Source: Desulfopila aestuarii DSM 18488 | GTDB lineage: Bacteria; Desulfobacterota; Desulfobulbia; Desulfobulbales; Desulfocapsaceae | Direction: 5' to 3' | Assembly (NCBI GenBank): GCA_945863875.1 | Contig: CAMBBS010000008.1 | Span: 78,894 to 142,893, forward strand | DNA length: 64,000 nucleotides | Shown here: positions 26,525 to 35,006 of the stretch, piece by piece | Position numbering within the stretch: the first letter of the stretch is position 1 | Layout: each line of letters opens with the position of its first letter | Made by a program: the position numbers and the translations under genes | Notes under the pieces: model-generated | Databases searched by the model: none | Seen by the model: the letters and a program-made list of their open reading frames with translations, nothing else | What the model was told of the DNA's origin: nothing

Positions 26525-26848
26525 ATGAATTTGAATGATCCCTTTGGCCGGTTGGCGCATCGTCGCCAGACCGGTTATGAATCGGTGCGCGACAATTTGC
26601 GTAACAGCCACATCGACACGCCGCAGGCGGCTTTAGAGGTCATCGGACAGATAAAGAAACGTGCCCTGAAATATATCGCCGTCGGGCTGGCTCTGTTCCT
26701 GCCCGTGGCCTTCTTGCTGCCAAAAGCGTTGCCCGTGACCCTCAGCCTGGCACTTTTTCTCATCGTCTGGGTTGCCAATTCTGCGTCCAGCGGCCAGCGC
26801 TATATCAAGCGTTATATTGAGGAAGAGCTCAAGAAACCCAAAGAATGA
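26525..26848 (+). CDS. Small two-span membrane protein, unknown
   Basis: A 107-residue protein starting at the ATG at 26525, preceded by GAGAGG. A charged N-terminal half is followed by two adjacent hydrophobic spans (YIAVGLALFLPVAFLLP and VTLSLALFLIVWVAN) and a basic/acidic tail (YIKRYIEEELKKPKE). No family is recognised. It is convergent with the MFS gene, 17 bp apart. Confidence 0.55.
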   Translation: MNLNDPFGRLAHRRQTGYESVRDNLRNSHIDTPQAALEVIGQIKKRALKYIAVGLALFLPVAFLLPKALPVTLSLALFLIVWVANSASSGQRYIKRYIEEELKKPKE

Positions 26849-26865
26849 CAGGTGCCCTCCCCCCC

Positions 26866-28020
26866 CTAACCGTTGCTGCGCGTTTTCGGAAAGAATGCAA
26901 TAAGAGGCAGGGCACAGAGGGGAATAAAGGCAATCACCGTAAGAACGGGGCGGATGGCAAAGGTATCGGCGAGCTTTCCGACAAGCGGCGTAATGACTCC
27001 GCCAAGGCCGTAGGCAAAACCCATCATCAGGCTGGCAACCATGGAACGGCCTTTCGGCGCCAACGTCTGGGCCATTGTCACTCCCAGGGGAAGAGGCGCC
27101 AGGACGAAGCCGCCGGCCAGGGCCGCGCCGAAATAGACCCAGCCGCCGCTCAGCTGCATGAGCAGCCAGAGGGCCGGGGCCATAAGCAGATAGGAAAAAA
27201 GAAAAACCGGTTTAAATCCGATGCGATCCGAGATGTGCCCGGCGAGCAGGCCGCTGACGGTTCCGGACACAAGAAAGAGCGCGTAAATCCCCCCTGCCGA
27301 AACCACGCTTAAACCCTCCTGGACATAAAGCACCGGCATGAAAGTAAGAAATGACTGCCCCACCACCGCCCGCAAAAACATGACCAGCCAGATTAAGGCC
27401 ACAGCTTTCCAGGCGCTGCCCAGGCTTTCCTTGAGTGCTCCGAAAAAACCGGCGCGACGCAGTCCCTCGCTCTGCGGTTTTGGCACCACTGTCAACAAAT
27501 AAGCGAGCACCAGCAGGCCGCCGATCATCGTCACAGGCATGGCCGTCAAGCCAAAAAAGGCGACATACCAGGTGATGAAGAGGGGACCAAGGCCAAACGC
27601 CAGCGTGCCGCCGGTGTTGAATACGGACATGGAAAAACCGGCCTTTGTTCCGGCATACACCGGCACCATCCCGGTGACCGAAGGATGGAACATCGAGGAA
27701 CCAACTGACCCGAGTGCGACACACAACAGCAGGACCCAGAAATTAGGGGCTATTCCGGAGAGCGGTATAAAAACGATAGTCAGCGACAGACCGATGAAAA
27801 TGAAGGCCCGGGTCTGATAACGGTCGGCCAGGTAGCCGACGGTTGGCTGGATGATGAAAGCGAGTAAACGCATCGTACCGGCAATGATGCCGACCTGCGT
27901 CAGCGACAGACCGAGTTTGTCGACAAAAACCGGGAAAAGCGGGTTGATGAAGGAGGAGTAAAAATCGCCGGTGAAATGAATAAGGGTCAGAGCGAAAAGG
28001 ACTTTCAGATTGGCAGACAT
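26866..28020 (-). CDS. MFS transporter, fosmidomycin-resistance (Fsr)-like
   Basis: A 384-residue, 12-span major facilitator. N-terminal LIHFTGDFYSSFINPLFPVF resembles Fsr-type exporters; the MFS loop 2-3 motif is seen as GYLADRYQTRAFIF. The second half repeats with GHISDRIGFKPVF. It probably exports a small organic compound by proton antiport. It lies downstream of the nickel operon's repeat element, separated by about 300 bp, and need not belong to it. Confidence 0.85.
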   Translation of the reverse strand: MSANLKVLFALTLIHFTGDFYSSFINPLFPVFVDKLGLSLTQVGIIAGTMRLLAFIIQPTVGYLADRYQTRAFIFIGLSLTIVFIPLSGIAPNFWVLLLCVALGSVGSSMFHPSVTGMVPVYAGTKAGFSMSVFNTGGTLAFGLGPLFITWYVAFFGLTAMPVTMIGGLLVLAYLLTVVPKPQSEGLRRAGFFGALKESLGSAWKAVALIWLVMFLRAVVGQSFLTFMPVLYVQEGLSVVSAGGIYALFLVSGTVSGLLAGHISDRIGFKPVFLFSYLLMAPALWLLMQLSGGWVYFGAALAGGFVLAPLPLGVTMAQTLAPKGRSMVASLMMGFAYGLGGVITPLVGKLADTFAIRPVLTVIAFIPLCALPLIAFFPKTRSNG

Positions 28021-28176
28021 AGGGCCGGACCAGGGAATTCGCGCAGGTTGGACAGTGGCCTGCCGCGTCTTTTATTTATGATGACATGTGCATTGACCAT
28101 GCCTTTTACCAGACCCGCACCTTTCGTACCATACAGATTTTCTCTTGTTTTCTTTTGCCAGAAAAAAATCTGTTCC

Positions 28177-28329
28177 AAGGTACTTCTCCCTGCAAAGCAC
28201 AGGGACTGAGCTGAGTCCCTGCAAAGCACAGGGACTGAACTGAGTCCCCGCAAAGCACGGCCACTGAAAAGGCAGCCCTCAAGGGGGTATTGGCAAGAAT
28301 CCCGGCTTATTTCCCGTTTACCGGGGTTA
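28177..28329 (-). repeat. Intergenic hairpin repeat element, copy 1 (three tandem 29-bp units)
   Basis: Read on the minus strand it runs from AACCCCGG at the nikO stop to AAGTACCTT. It holds three tandem 29-bp units (beginning at 28188, 28217 and 28246); the first two carry TCCCTG-CAAAGCA-CAGGGA hairpins as read on plus, and the third is a diverged version. Related copies lie at 42430, 50345 and 62235. The TAA stop of nikO is formed at the element's edge. Confidence 0.8.
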
Positions 28330-29970
28330 GTCAATAGGCAGAATCCTCACGCCTTTCTCATGATCCTGCAAGGCCATGATCCGGCGGCCGCAATCGGACT
28401 TGTAGGAATAATCCAGGCCATTCACCGACTGCAGATGGTCATCGGTGAGGAATTCGGCGGTTGAATAATCGCGGATGATCGTACCCTGGTGCATGACAAT
28501 GGCCCGGGTACTGAGCCTTTCGATAAAGAACAGGTCGTGGGTGATGAGGATGGTCGTCAGCCCCAGACTCTCAAGGATCTCGGTGAGCAGCTCCTCGCCA
28601 TGCGGGTCGAGGCTGGCCGTCGGTTCATCGAGAATGAGCAGCTCCGGATGCATGCTCAGGGCGGCGGCGATGGCCAGCCGCTTACGTTCCCCGCCGCTCA
28701 TATTCAGCGGCACCTTATCCTCAAACCCCTGTAGGTGGACCCGGGCCAGGGCGTCATTCACCCGGTCGTTCAGCTCATCGCCTTTCATCCCCATCTGCTG
28801 TGGGCCAAAGGCGACTTCCTCGCGGCAGGAAGGGGTAAACAGCTGGTCGGCGGAATTCTGGAAGACCATGCCGACCCGGCGCCACAAGCCCCTGCGCAGA
28901 GCGTTGTTCACCGGCTTGCCATTGACGAAAAAATACCCTTCCCCACGATTGAGCCCGAGCAGGCAGGCGGCCAGGGTCGATTTACCGGCACCATTCTCTC
29001 CGACCAGGGCCAGGGTGTCACCCGGGCGAATGATCAGATTGGCATTGGAAAGTCCAAGTGTCCCATCACCATACCGAAAGGAATAATGCTGCAGCTCCAT
29101 GAGCGGCGGCACCGGGAGAACGGAAGGCGCATGGACTGCGCCGATCGGATGCTCATGGGTATGTTCGTAATGCTGATGGACATGGACACTCTGCTGATCG
29201 CCGCAGCAACTGAAACGAAAGGTAAAATCCAGCCCGTGCTCACGCAGCGATTCCCGCTGGGAAACCAGCTGGTCAAAGGAGTAATTGTGGTGGATTGCGC
29301 CATCGCTCATCACCACCGCCCGATCACAGAGATCATAGAGAAAGAGCAGGTCGTGGTCGATAACAATCAGGGTTCCCCTATACTCCCGCAGCAGTTCCTT
29401 GAAAATCTTTTCCTGGCGCGGATCAAGATTCGCGGTCGGTTCGTCGAGAATGAGCACCTCGGGGTGCATGGCCATAATGGCCGCGAAGGCCGCCCGTTTT
29501 TTCTGGCCGTAACTGAGCAGGTGGGCAGGTTTGTAGCACAGTTTTTCCAGGCCGACCGCCGTCAGCTGTTCGAGAACCCTGGAGATCACCGTATCCTCGT
29601 CAAGTCCCTGATTCATCGGGCCGAAGGCCACGTCATCAAACAGGGAATTACAGAACAGATGATCATCGGGGTCCTGAAAAAGAACGCCGGTGGCAAGCCG
29701 CAGGCCCGGCAGCATCGCCTCGGTCAATGGCTCGCCTTTATAGCTGATGCTGCCCTGCTGACAGGAATGCAGGCCGTTGAGGTGCTTGACCAGGGTGGTT
29801 TTGCCGGAACCGTTTCGGCCGACCAGCCCAATCCGATCACCCCGATGAATTTTCAGTGAGATGTCCCGCAGGGCGTAGGTGCCGTCCGGATAGCGAAAAG
29901 AGAGAGAATCGAGATCATACAGCGGTAATTCGCCTTCCCGGGGAATGTGCTCGTCGGACATGAAATGCAT
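28327..29970 (-). CDS. nikO: Nickel ECF transporter ATPase, two fused ABC domains with His-rich linker
   Basis: A 547-residue protein with two complete ABC ATPase domains. Domain 1: Walker A GRNGSGKTT (residues 51-59), signature LLSYGQKKRA, Walker B VLILDEPTANLD. Domain 2: Walker A GENGAGKST (324-332), signature NMSGGERKRLAIA, Walker B LLILDEPTASLD. Between them, residues 255-280 hold a CC pair and seven histidines spaced HVHQH, EHTHEH, able to bind metal. It is the energising subunit pair of the ECF transporter, with NikQ as T component. Most NikO/CbiO are single-domain proteins. It is the last gene of the nickel operon; a repeat element begins at its stop codon. Confidence 0.88.
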   Translation of the reverse strand: MHFMSDEHIPREGELPLYDLDSLSFRYPDGTYALRDISLKIHRGDRIGLVGRNGSGKTTLVKHLNGLHSCQQGSISYKGEPLTEAMLPGLRLATGVLFQDPDDHLFCNSLFDDVAFGPMNQGLDEDTVISRVLEQLTAVGLEKLCYKPAHLLSYGQKKRAAFAAIMAMHPEVLILDEPTANLDPRQEKIFKELLREYRGTLIVIDHDLLFLYDLCDRAVVMSDGAIHHNYSFDQLVSQRESLREHGLDFTFRFSCCGDQQSVHVHQHYEHTHEHPIGAVHAPSVLPVPPLMELQHYSFRYGDGTLGLSNANLIIRPGDTLALVGENGAGKSTLAACLLGLNRGEGYFFVNGKPVNNALRRGLWRRVGMVFQNSADQLFTPSCREEVAFGPQQMGMKGDELNDRVNDALARVHLQGFEDKVPLNMSGGERKRLAIAAALSMHPELLILDEPTASLDPHGEELLTEILESLGLTTILITHDLFFIERLSTRAIVMHQGTIIRDYSTAEFLTDDHLQSVNGLDYSYKSDCGRRIMALQDHEKGVRILPID

Positions 29971-30026
29971 GATGGATTACCCGTAGCAGAGTGGCAGAAT
30001 ACCCTTCGCCGAGGCCCCCTGCTGCA

Positions 30027-30965
30027 TCAAAAGAAAGGATTGCCGTACATTCGGTCGATAAAGAGCAAGAAGAGGCCCATCATAATCCAAAGGGCGCCTT
30101 TCGCCCAGTCTTTTTGCGTCGTAGCGAAACGGACAAAGGAAGGAAACTGCCCGGCATAGCCCCGACTCAACATGGCGTCGTAGACCCTCTGGGTGCGGTC
30201 GAAGGAGCGGACAAAGAGCATGCCGAAAAAATTCCCCATGGCACTCATGGTGGCCATATTGGTCCCCGGGACAAAGCCCCGGACCCGCATCCCCCGATAC
30301 ATCCGGGTAATTTCATTGACGAAGACAAAGATATAGCGATGGGACAAGAGGACCATCTGACCGATGGAATCGGGCAAACCGAGGCGGGACAGGCTCTGCA
30401 GGGTGACCGCCAGGGGCGCGGTGCCGAGGAGCGGTTCCATCATCAGCGCGATGGCGCAGGCCTTGACGACAATAAGCAGCGCGACAAAAAAGCCGGCGGT
30501 ATGAAACGGAAACCCGGGCAGGCCGGGGAGATAAATGAGGGTCTCGGAGCTCTGCAGCGGGGAGGTAAAGGGGACGACCAGGAGAAACATCGACAAAAAG
30601 CCGGCCATGGCCAGCAAGCGTTTTCCCGCCCGGGCAAAAGGGATGTTACAGGCGACCACAGCCAGCAGCGAGATGGTAAAAGCAACCGTGCTCCAGCACA
30701 ACGATTGCAGCGAGACGACCATGAAACAGTAGAGAAAGAGGCTGACGATCTTGATGCGCGGGTCCCATTGATGAAAAAAAGAAGACCGGTCGGCATAGGC
30801 ATCGATGGTCGGCACCGACCAGTCCGGATCGCCGGTTCGAAAAGAGTCTCGTTTAGCCCGTTTTCCGCCGATACTCCAGTAAAACAGCACAAAGAGAACA
30901 GCAAGGCCGCCGATGATGCTGGCCAGTGTTGTCAGGGGGATATGGATTTCCGGATGTGCCGTCAT
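30027..30965 (-). CDS. nikQ: ECF transporter transmembrane (T) component
   Basis: A 312-residue CbiQ/NikQ-family membrane protein with multiple spans and the T-component coupling motifs seen around TRMYRGMRVRGF (a R.RG box) and SFDRTQRVYDAMLSRGY, which contact the ABC subunits. The N-terminus has an extra span before the family domain. The start ATG overlaps the nikM stop by 4 bp (ATGA). It links the ATPase to the substrate-binding NikM. Confidence 0.88.
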   Translation of the reverse strand: MTAHPEIHIPLTTLASIIGGLAVLFVLFYWSIGGKRAKRDSFRTGDPDWSVPTIDAYADRSSFFHQWDPRIKIVSLFLYCFMVVSLQSLCWSTVAFTISLLAVVACNIPFARAGKRLLAMAGFLSMFLLVVPFTSPLQSSETLIYLPGLPGFPFHTAGFFVALLIVVKACAIALMMEPLLGTAPLAVTLQSLSRLGLPDSIGQMVLLSHRYIFVFVNEITRMYRGMRVRGFVPGTNMATMSAMGNFFGMLFVRSFDRTQRVYDAMLSRGYAGQFPSFVRFATTQKDWAKGALWIMMGLFLLFIDRMYGNPFF

Positions 30966-31573
30966 GTGCGAAACCGCCCGGTCGTAAGGAGTTCCGGCTT
31001 GACCCGGAACAGAAAAGAAACCGTAAAGGCGGAGACTCCGGCCTCGACAAGGAAGACCGGCACATGGGCGGCGAGGGCAAGTTTCGCCACCCCGACAAAA
31101 TTTTCCCCGGCGGTGGCCAGCAGGCAGGCCAGCACGGTCGCCGCCATGGCCGTCCCCAGACCGCCGCAGACGGCTCCGGCAATGGTATGGCTCAAGACGG
31201 TTTTTCCACGGATACCCTGAAAGAGCAGGCCGCAGAAAAGCGCCGGCAACCCCATCATCAGCGCATTGGCGCCCAAAGCGGTGAGTCCGCCGAACTGAAA
31301 GAGAATGGACTGGAGAAAAAGCCCCAGTACGATTGACAGAAAAGCGACTGGCCCGAGCAGTGCGCCGACGATTCCCGGCAAAATGAGGTGGACACTGGTC
31401 GGACCAAATGGCAGATGAATCAGCGAGGCAACAAAAAAAGCCGAGGTCACCACGGCTACCTTCGGCAGGTCCTCATTTTTCATGCATCGCAGGCTGTAGG
31501 CCGCCCCTCCAAAGGAAACGGCCCAGGAGGCTACGGTTATGGAGATGGGCAGCACCCCATCGGAAATATGCAT
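30962..31573 (-). CDS. nikM: Nickel ECF transporter substrate-binding membrane component
   Basis: A 203-residue CbiM/NikM-family S component. It starts MHISDGVLP; in this family the free N-terminal amine and His2 bind the metal ion, so the start is firm. Further signatures are LPFGPTSVHLILPGIVGALLG and a series of membrane spans. Nickel rather than cobalt is inferred from the accompanying nikK and nikL genes and a NikR-like operator upstream. It overlaps nikQ by 4 bp. Confidence 0.9.
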   Translation of the reverse strand: MHISDGVLPISITVASWAVSFGGAAYSLRCMKNEDLPKVAVVTSAFFVASLIHLPFGPTSVHLILPGIVGALLGPVAFLSIVLGLFLQSILFQFGGLTALGANALMMGLPALFCGLLFQGIRGKTVLSHTIAGAVCGGLGTAMAATVLACLLATAGENFVGVAKLALAAHVPVFLVEAGVSAFTVSFLFRVKPELLTTGRFRT

Positions 31574-31576
31574 GGC

Positions 31577-31912
31577 TCAGTGCTCCCCCGAGATATTTTT
31601 CTTACGCGACATGACATAGGCGGCCACGCCGAAGAGTCCGAAAATATAGCCGATACCGCCCATGATCTCCGCAATCCCGGGATTCTCCAACCGCTGGCCG
31701 AGGGCGGCAATTTCCCGCTTCAGCTGCCGGAATTCCCGACTATTGTTCTTCTCCTGTTCCTGCAGAAGAGCAATAATTTTTTCATATCCTGCCGCCTCCC
31801 GAGAAACCGCCGATTCTCCGGCCATGACCGGCAGGGTCAGGGCCAGGAACAGGGCAAACACCAGGACAACAGCTGAGGGTCGACCAGTCTCTTGATTTCT
31901 CCCGCTCACCAT
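31577..31912 (-). CDS. NikL-like C-terminal half: periplasmic coiled coil plus membrane anchor
   Basis: A 111-residue protein starting at the ATG at 31912 (AGGAGG upstream). A signal-like segment (VVLVFALFLALTLPVMA) is followed by a charged coiled coil (IALLQEQEKNN, REFRQLKREIAALGQ) and a C-terminal span IMGGIGYIFGLFGVAAYVM ending in RKK. From family knowledge, single-chain NikL proteins end with just such a coiled coil and GGIGYI-type anchor, after a beta-domain. Here that beta-domain is the separate upstream gene, so NikL appears split in two. A CbiN/NikN-like two-span component is the alternative reading. Confidence 0.65.
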   Translation of the reverse strand: MVSGRNQETGRPSAVVLVFALFLALTLPVMAGESAVSREAAGYEKIIALLQEQEKNNSREFRQLKREIAALGQRLENPGIAEIMGGIGYIFGLFGVAAYVMSRKKNISGEH

Positions 31913-31926
31913 GCTCACTGCCCTCC

Positions 31927-32265
31927 TCACATCTCGGATTTTAGTAACAGATAGCTGTTCTTATGCCCCATGGACGCGATGACGACAATGGTCAGATCTT
32001 CTTTTTTCTCGGGCAGGGGAAAGGAGAACCGACCGTCCTGGCCGGTCTTGCCCTCGAGCAGCTTGTTACCGGAGACGTCAAGAACCTCGATGGTACCGTT
32101 CTCAACCATTTTCCCGTCCGGAAAATAGCTTTCCGTATAGACGACACCGCCTTCGACATAGGCAAAGATATTCACCCTGTGGGCCATCGCCGGTGCGGCA
32201 AGGACAAGAAATATGCCCAGCACCATGGCCAGACACGAAATTTTAGCCGAGTATCGACGTCGCAT
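31927..32265 (-). CDS. nikL: NikL-like periplasmic beta-domain
   Basis: A 112-residue exported protein. The ATG at 32265 follows GGGGAG. A signal peptide (AMVLGIFLVLAAPAMA) precedes HRVNIFAYVEGGVVYTESYF, with a His at the mature N-terminus, then a carboxypeptidase-regulatory-like beta-sandwich (GTIEVLDVSGNKLLEGKT, DGRFSFPLP, ASMGHKNSYLL). This is the conserved front half of NikL, an accessory subunit of nickel ECF transporters. It ends without the usual membrane anchor, which the next gene supplies. Confidence 0.75.
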   Translation of the reverse strand: MRRRYSAKISCLAMVLGIFLVLAAPAMAHRVNIFAYVEGGVVYTESYFPDGKMVENGTIEVLDVSGNKLLEGKTGQDGRFSFPLPEKKEDLTIVVIASMGHKNSYLLLKSEM

Positions 32266-32357
32266 GCGCCAGACTCCCCTGTTAATTTTTGATAGCGTCG
32301 TAAAAAACCCTGGTACCACCCTCCCGACTGACTTCTCGTCTACCGGGAGGGTGGTAT

Positions 32358-33164
32358 TTATGGTAAATCAGTTGTATGTACCCAATACACTGCCCCGATT
32401 TCAATACCTTTCTCGACGCCGTCCTGTTTCATTGTCCAGGAGGCCTCGTTCAAGGCGGCAAAACCCCACCAGCCGGCCTTCGGCATGGCATAGGAAAAAA
32501 CACCATTTACATCGGCCTTGACCAGCTGGGTAACAAAGGGATCGCTCGGCGCATGGAGAATTTTCGTGTTACCGGGCGATTCATTCAGGTATTCCACCTC
32601 AACCTCGGCGCCGGGCACCGGCTGACCCTTGACGAGCACCTGACCGGTGAAAATATTGCCGGTCCACAGGCCGTAGGGCCTGGTCATCGGGATGATTTCG
32701 GTCTCCAGGCCCACGGGTGCATCCCAGCCTTCTTCCAACCCCAGGGCATTGACGCAGACCTTGGTGTAATGAATAATAAAGACATCTTCGGCCGGTTCCC
32801 AGTACGGGGCTGGTTCTACATAAAAGGTGTAGTCCCCGGGACGTTTGACCTGATATTCGTTTTTCCAGAAAGTAAATTCCTTCTCCTGGCCGCCGCTTTT
32901 ACCCTTGGCGGCGGTCAGGGTGGACAGCAGATCGATCTTCTGCATATCATGCAGCACGCCGAACTGTTTCGGCTTTACCATCTCCATGTAGTGACCTTCC
33001 AGGGGATGCAGAAATTTCGTTTCCAGGCCGAGCTTTTTACTGTCTGCCTGACTGATGATGTCGTCCGACGGCACGATGGCGCCAAAATGGGCAAATACGC
33101 TGGTTGTCATTGCCAACAGGCAGGCCATGGCCGCCGTTCCGGCGATAAATTGCTGCACGTTCAT
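32358..33164 (-). CDS. nikK: DUF4198 periplasmic nickel-binding component NikK
   Basis: A 268-residue exported DUF4198 protein. The ATG at 33164 follows AAAGGAG. A signal peptide ([19 protein letters not shown]) gives a mature N-terminus beginning [10 protein letters not shown], where the terminal His is a plausible metal ligand as in NikK/NikL proteins. The beta-rich body contains [19 protein letters not shown] and a C-terminal regulatory-like domain ([20 protein letters not shown]). It is the first gene of the nickel operon and likely presents nickel to NikM. Confidence 0.85.
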   Translation of the reverse strand: MNVQQFIAGTAAMACLLAMTTSVFAHFGAIVPSDDIISQADSKKLGLETKFLHPLEGHYMEMVKPKQFGVLHDMQKIDLLSTLTAAKGKSGGQEKEFTFWKNEYQVKRPGDYTFYVEPAPYWEPAEDVFIIHYTKVCVNALGLEEGWDAPVGLETEIIPMTRPYGLWTGNIFTGQVLVKGQPVPGAEVEVEYLNESPGNTKILHAPSDPFVTQLVKADVNGVFSYAMPKAGWWGFAALNEASWTMKQDGVEKGIEIGAVYWVHTTDLP

Positions 33165-33531
33165 GCTTTTCTCCTTTTTCTGCAATTATTAAATGATTTT
33201 TCTCTCTCCATATTGCGGGAAGTAATGTTACATTTTCCAATTTCATCACACCCGGCAGCCGGCAAAAATTGGTACGGCAATGTTTTTTCTGGGTGGTCCG
33301 ATTGCCGAAACTTCCTTTTGCCTGACAATACCGACAGCACAGTGTGACAAATATTTTTTTTGTAACACCAAAATGCATGATATATCCGCGCCTGTCAATA
33401 TTTTTTTATTTCACAGCATAATTACAATTACCCAGACTTTTCTTGCCGTTTAATCCGTTCCACCTTATAGTCCCGAGCCATTACCTTTTTCATAAAAAAA
33501 TACTCCATACCAACGACATACATCTGACATC
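33165..33531. other. Divergent control region between nikK and tolC
   Basis: A 367-bp AT-rich region holding the promoters of the nickel operon (minus) and the efflux operon (plus). Its recognisable content is the NikR-like operator at 33342-33368. Nothing else was identified. Confidence 0.5.
33342..33368. promoter_or_regulatory. Putative NikR operator
   Basis: Inverted repeat GTGTGAC - 13 bp - GTAACAC. As I recall, the comparative-genomics consensus for deltaproteobacterial NikR is GTGTTAC-N13/14-GTAACAC, so this differs at one position. It lies upstream of nikK and would allow nickel-dependent repression. No nikR gene is in the window. Confidence 0.65.
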
Positions 33532-34968
33532 GTGGGACTCGTGACTTCCTATCTGGCAAAAATGCTCAGCGCGGGCATAATAACAACCACCCTCCTGTGC
33601 TGCCAGACACAACCGGCACGGGGGGGCAGCGCCGACCGCCCGATCAGTTTCGCGGCAGCCTGGCAGCAGCTTTTGGCGGAGAATGATACGCTTGCGGCAG
33701 CAAGGGCAAACGTCGAAATGACAGCCCATAAACAACATGCGGCAAGGGATCTGTATCTTCCGGAAATTGCCATATCAACAAGTTATCTGTACCTCGACGA
33801 CGAGGTGACACTTTCCCCGGCGGATATACTCGAGAGTATGCCCGCCGGAGATCAACTGGCGCCGGTCATTGCCGGTCTGTCGAAGAGTTACGGCAGGTCC
33901 ATGGAGGAAATAAACCGCGGCCTCACGTCAACCATTGCCGAACGGGACAACCTCACCAGCTCCATCCGGGCGCAGTGGCCGATCTATACCGGTGGCAGAA
34001 TGCGCGCGGCGCAGGACATTGCCGCGGGACAACTGGGCGAGGCCGGCCAGCATTTGAAAATGAAGGAGGAAGAGCAGTTTGAAAACCTCGCCCGCTATTA
34101 TTTCGGTGTCGTCCTGTCAAAAACGATCCTCGACACCAGAGTTGACGTTGAAGCCGGCCTGCAGAAACATCGCGACCATGCACTGCTGCTTGAGGAACAG
34201 GGACAGATAGCCAAGGTCGAAAGAATGCAGGCGGAGGCATCCTTTGACAAGGCAGTCGTTGAACGGCGCAAAGCGGGCCGCGATCTGCAGATTGCCAGGC
34301 TCGCCCTGACACGGATGTTGAAAAGTACCACAACGGTTATCCCGGCAGATGCCCTGTTTATCAATGACACCCTTCCGCCCCTGACCTCATTTCTCGACAA
34401 AACCTTAACCGACTATCCCGGACTCGGTATTCTCGATGCCAAAAAAGAGCAGGCCACTGGTCTCCTTGCCGTGGAAAAGGGCAAATATCTGCCGACGGTG
34501 GCGCTCTTCGGCAATTACAGCCTCTACGAGGAGGACGACCTGGCGACCACGCTGCTTCCTGACTGGGTGGTCGGAGTCGGCGTCAACATACCTCTGCTGG
34601 AAAGATCCGGACGTTCGGGCAAGCTCAAGGCGGCTAAAAGCATGGTGACACAATTGAACGCCCTGCAGGCCCAAGCGCGCAGCGACCTTTCCGTGCTGGT
34701 GGAAAAGAGTTATCGGCAGGCCGAACAGGCCCTTGAGGAATATAACGGGCTCGGTTCAAGCCTTGAACTGGCCCGGGAAACCATCAACCTGCGGACGAAG
34801 GCCTTCAGCCAGGGACTCTCGACCTCTCTTGATGTGGTCGATGCCGAGTTGTTTCTGGCCGGAATAAGGACCCAGCGAGCGGTGGCTCTTTACAATTATG
34901 TCGTCACCCTGGCAAAACTCACCGCAATCAGCGGCGAGCCGGAAAGTTTTTTGGTTTATCAGCATTGA
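33532..34968 (+). CDS. TolC-family outer membrane efflux protein
   Basis: A 478-residue outer membrane factor. The GTG at 33532 (or ATG at 33562) precedes a signal peptide (IITTTLLCCQTQPARGG). The two OEP repeats are visible: an N-terminal part with AAWQQLLAENDTLAAARANV and YLPEIAISTSYLYL, and a second with YLPTVALFGNYSLYE and VVGVGVNIPLLE. It forms the trimeric outer membrane channel. It heads a run of HlyD-family adaptor and two ABC-2 permeases. Confidence 0.88.
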   Translation: MGLVTSYLAKMLSAGIITTTLLCCQTQPARGGSADRPISFAAAWQQLLAENDTLAAARANVEMTAHKQHAARDLYLPEIAISTSYLYLDDEVTLSPADILESMPAGDQLAPVIAGLSKSYGRSMEEINRGLTSTIAERDNLTSSIRAQWPIYTGGRMRAAQDIAAGQLGEAGQHLKMKEEEQFENLARYYFGVVLSKTILDTRVDVEAGLQKHRDHALLLEEQGQIAKVERMQAEASFDKAVVERRKAGRDLQIARLALTRMLKSTTTVIPADALFINDTLPPLTSFLDKTLTDYPGLGILDAKKEQATGLLAVEKGKYLPTVALFGNYSLYEEDDLATTLLPDWVVGVGVNIPLLERSGRSGKLKAAKSMVTQLNALQAQARSDLSVLVEKSYRQAEQALEEYNGLGSSLELARETINLRTKAFSQGLSTSLDVVDAELFLAGIRTQRAVALYNYVVTLAKLTAISGEPESFLVYQH

Positions 34969-35006
34969 TGGCTCAGTAAATATAGACAAGGAACAGAGGT
35001 ATAATA

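Noticed and set aside
28188..28270. CRISPR-like array (29-bp tandem repeats)
   Set aside because: Units are contiguous with no unique spacers and there are no cas genes; it is part of a dispersed hairpin repeat family.
28735..31220. Long plus-strand open frames (374 and 409 codons) opposite nikO and nikQ/nikM
   Set aside because: Shadows of the well-supported minus-strand genes; low-complexity, no motifs.
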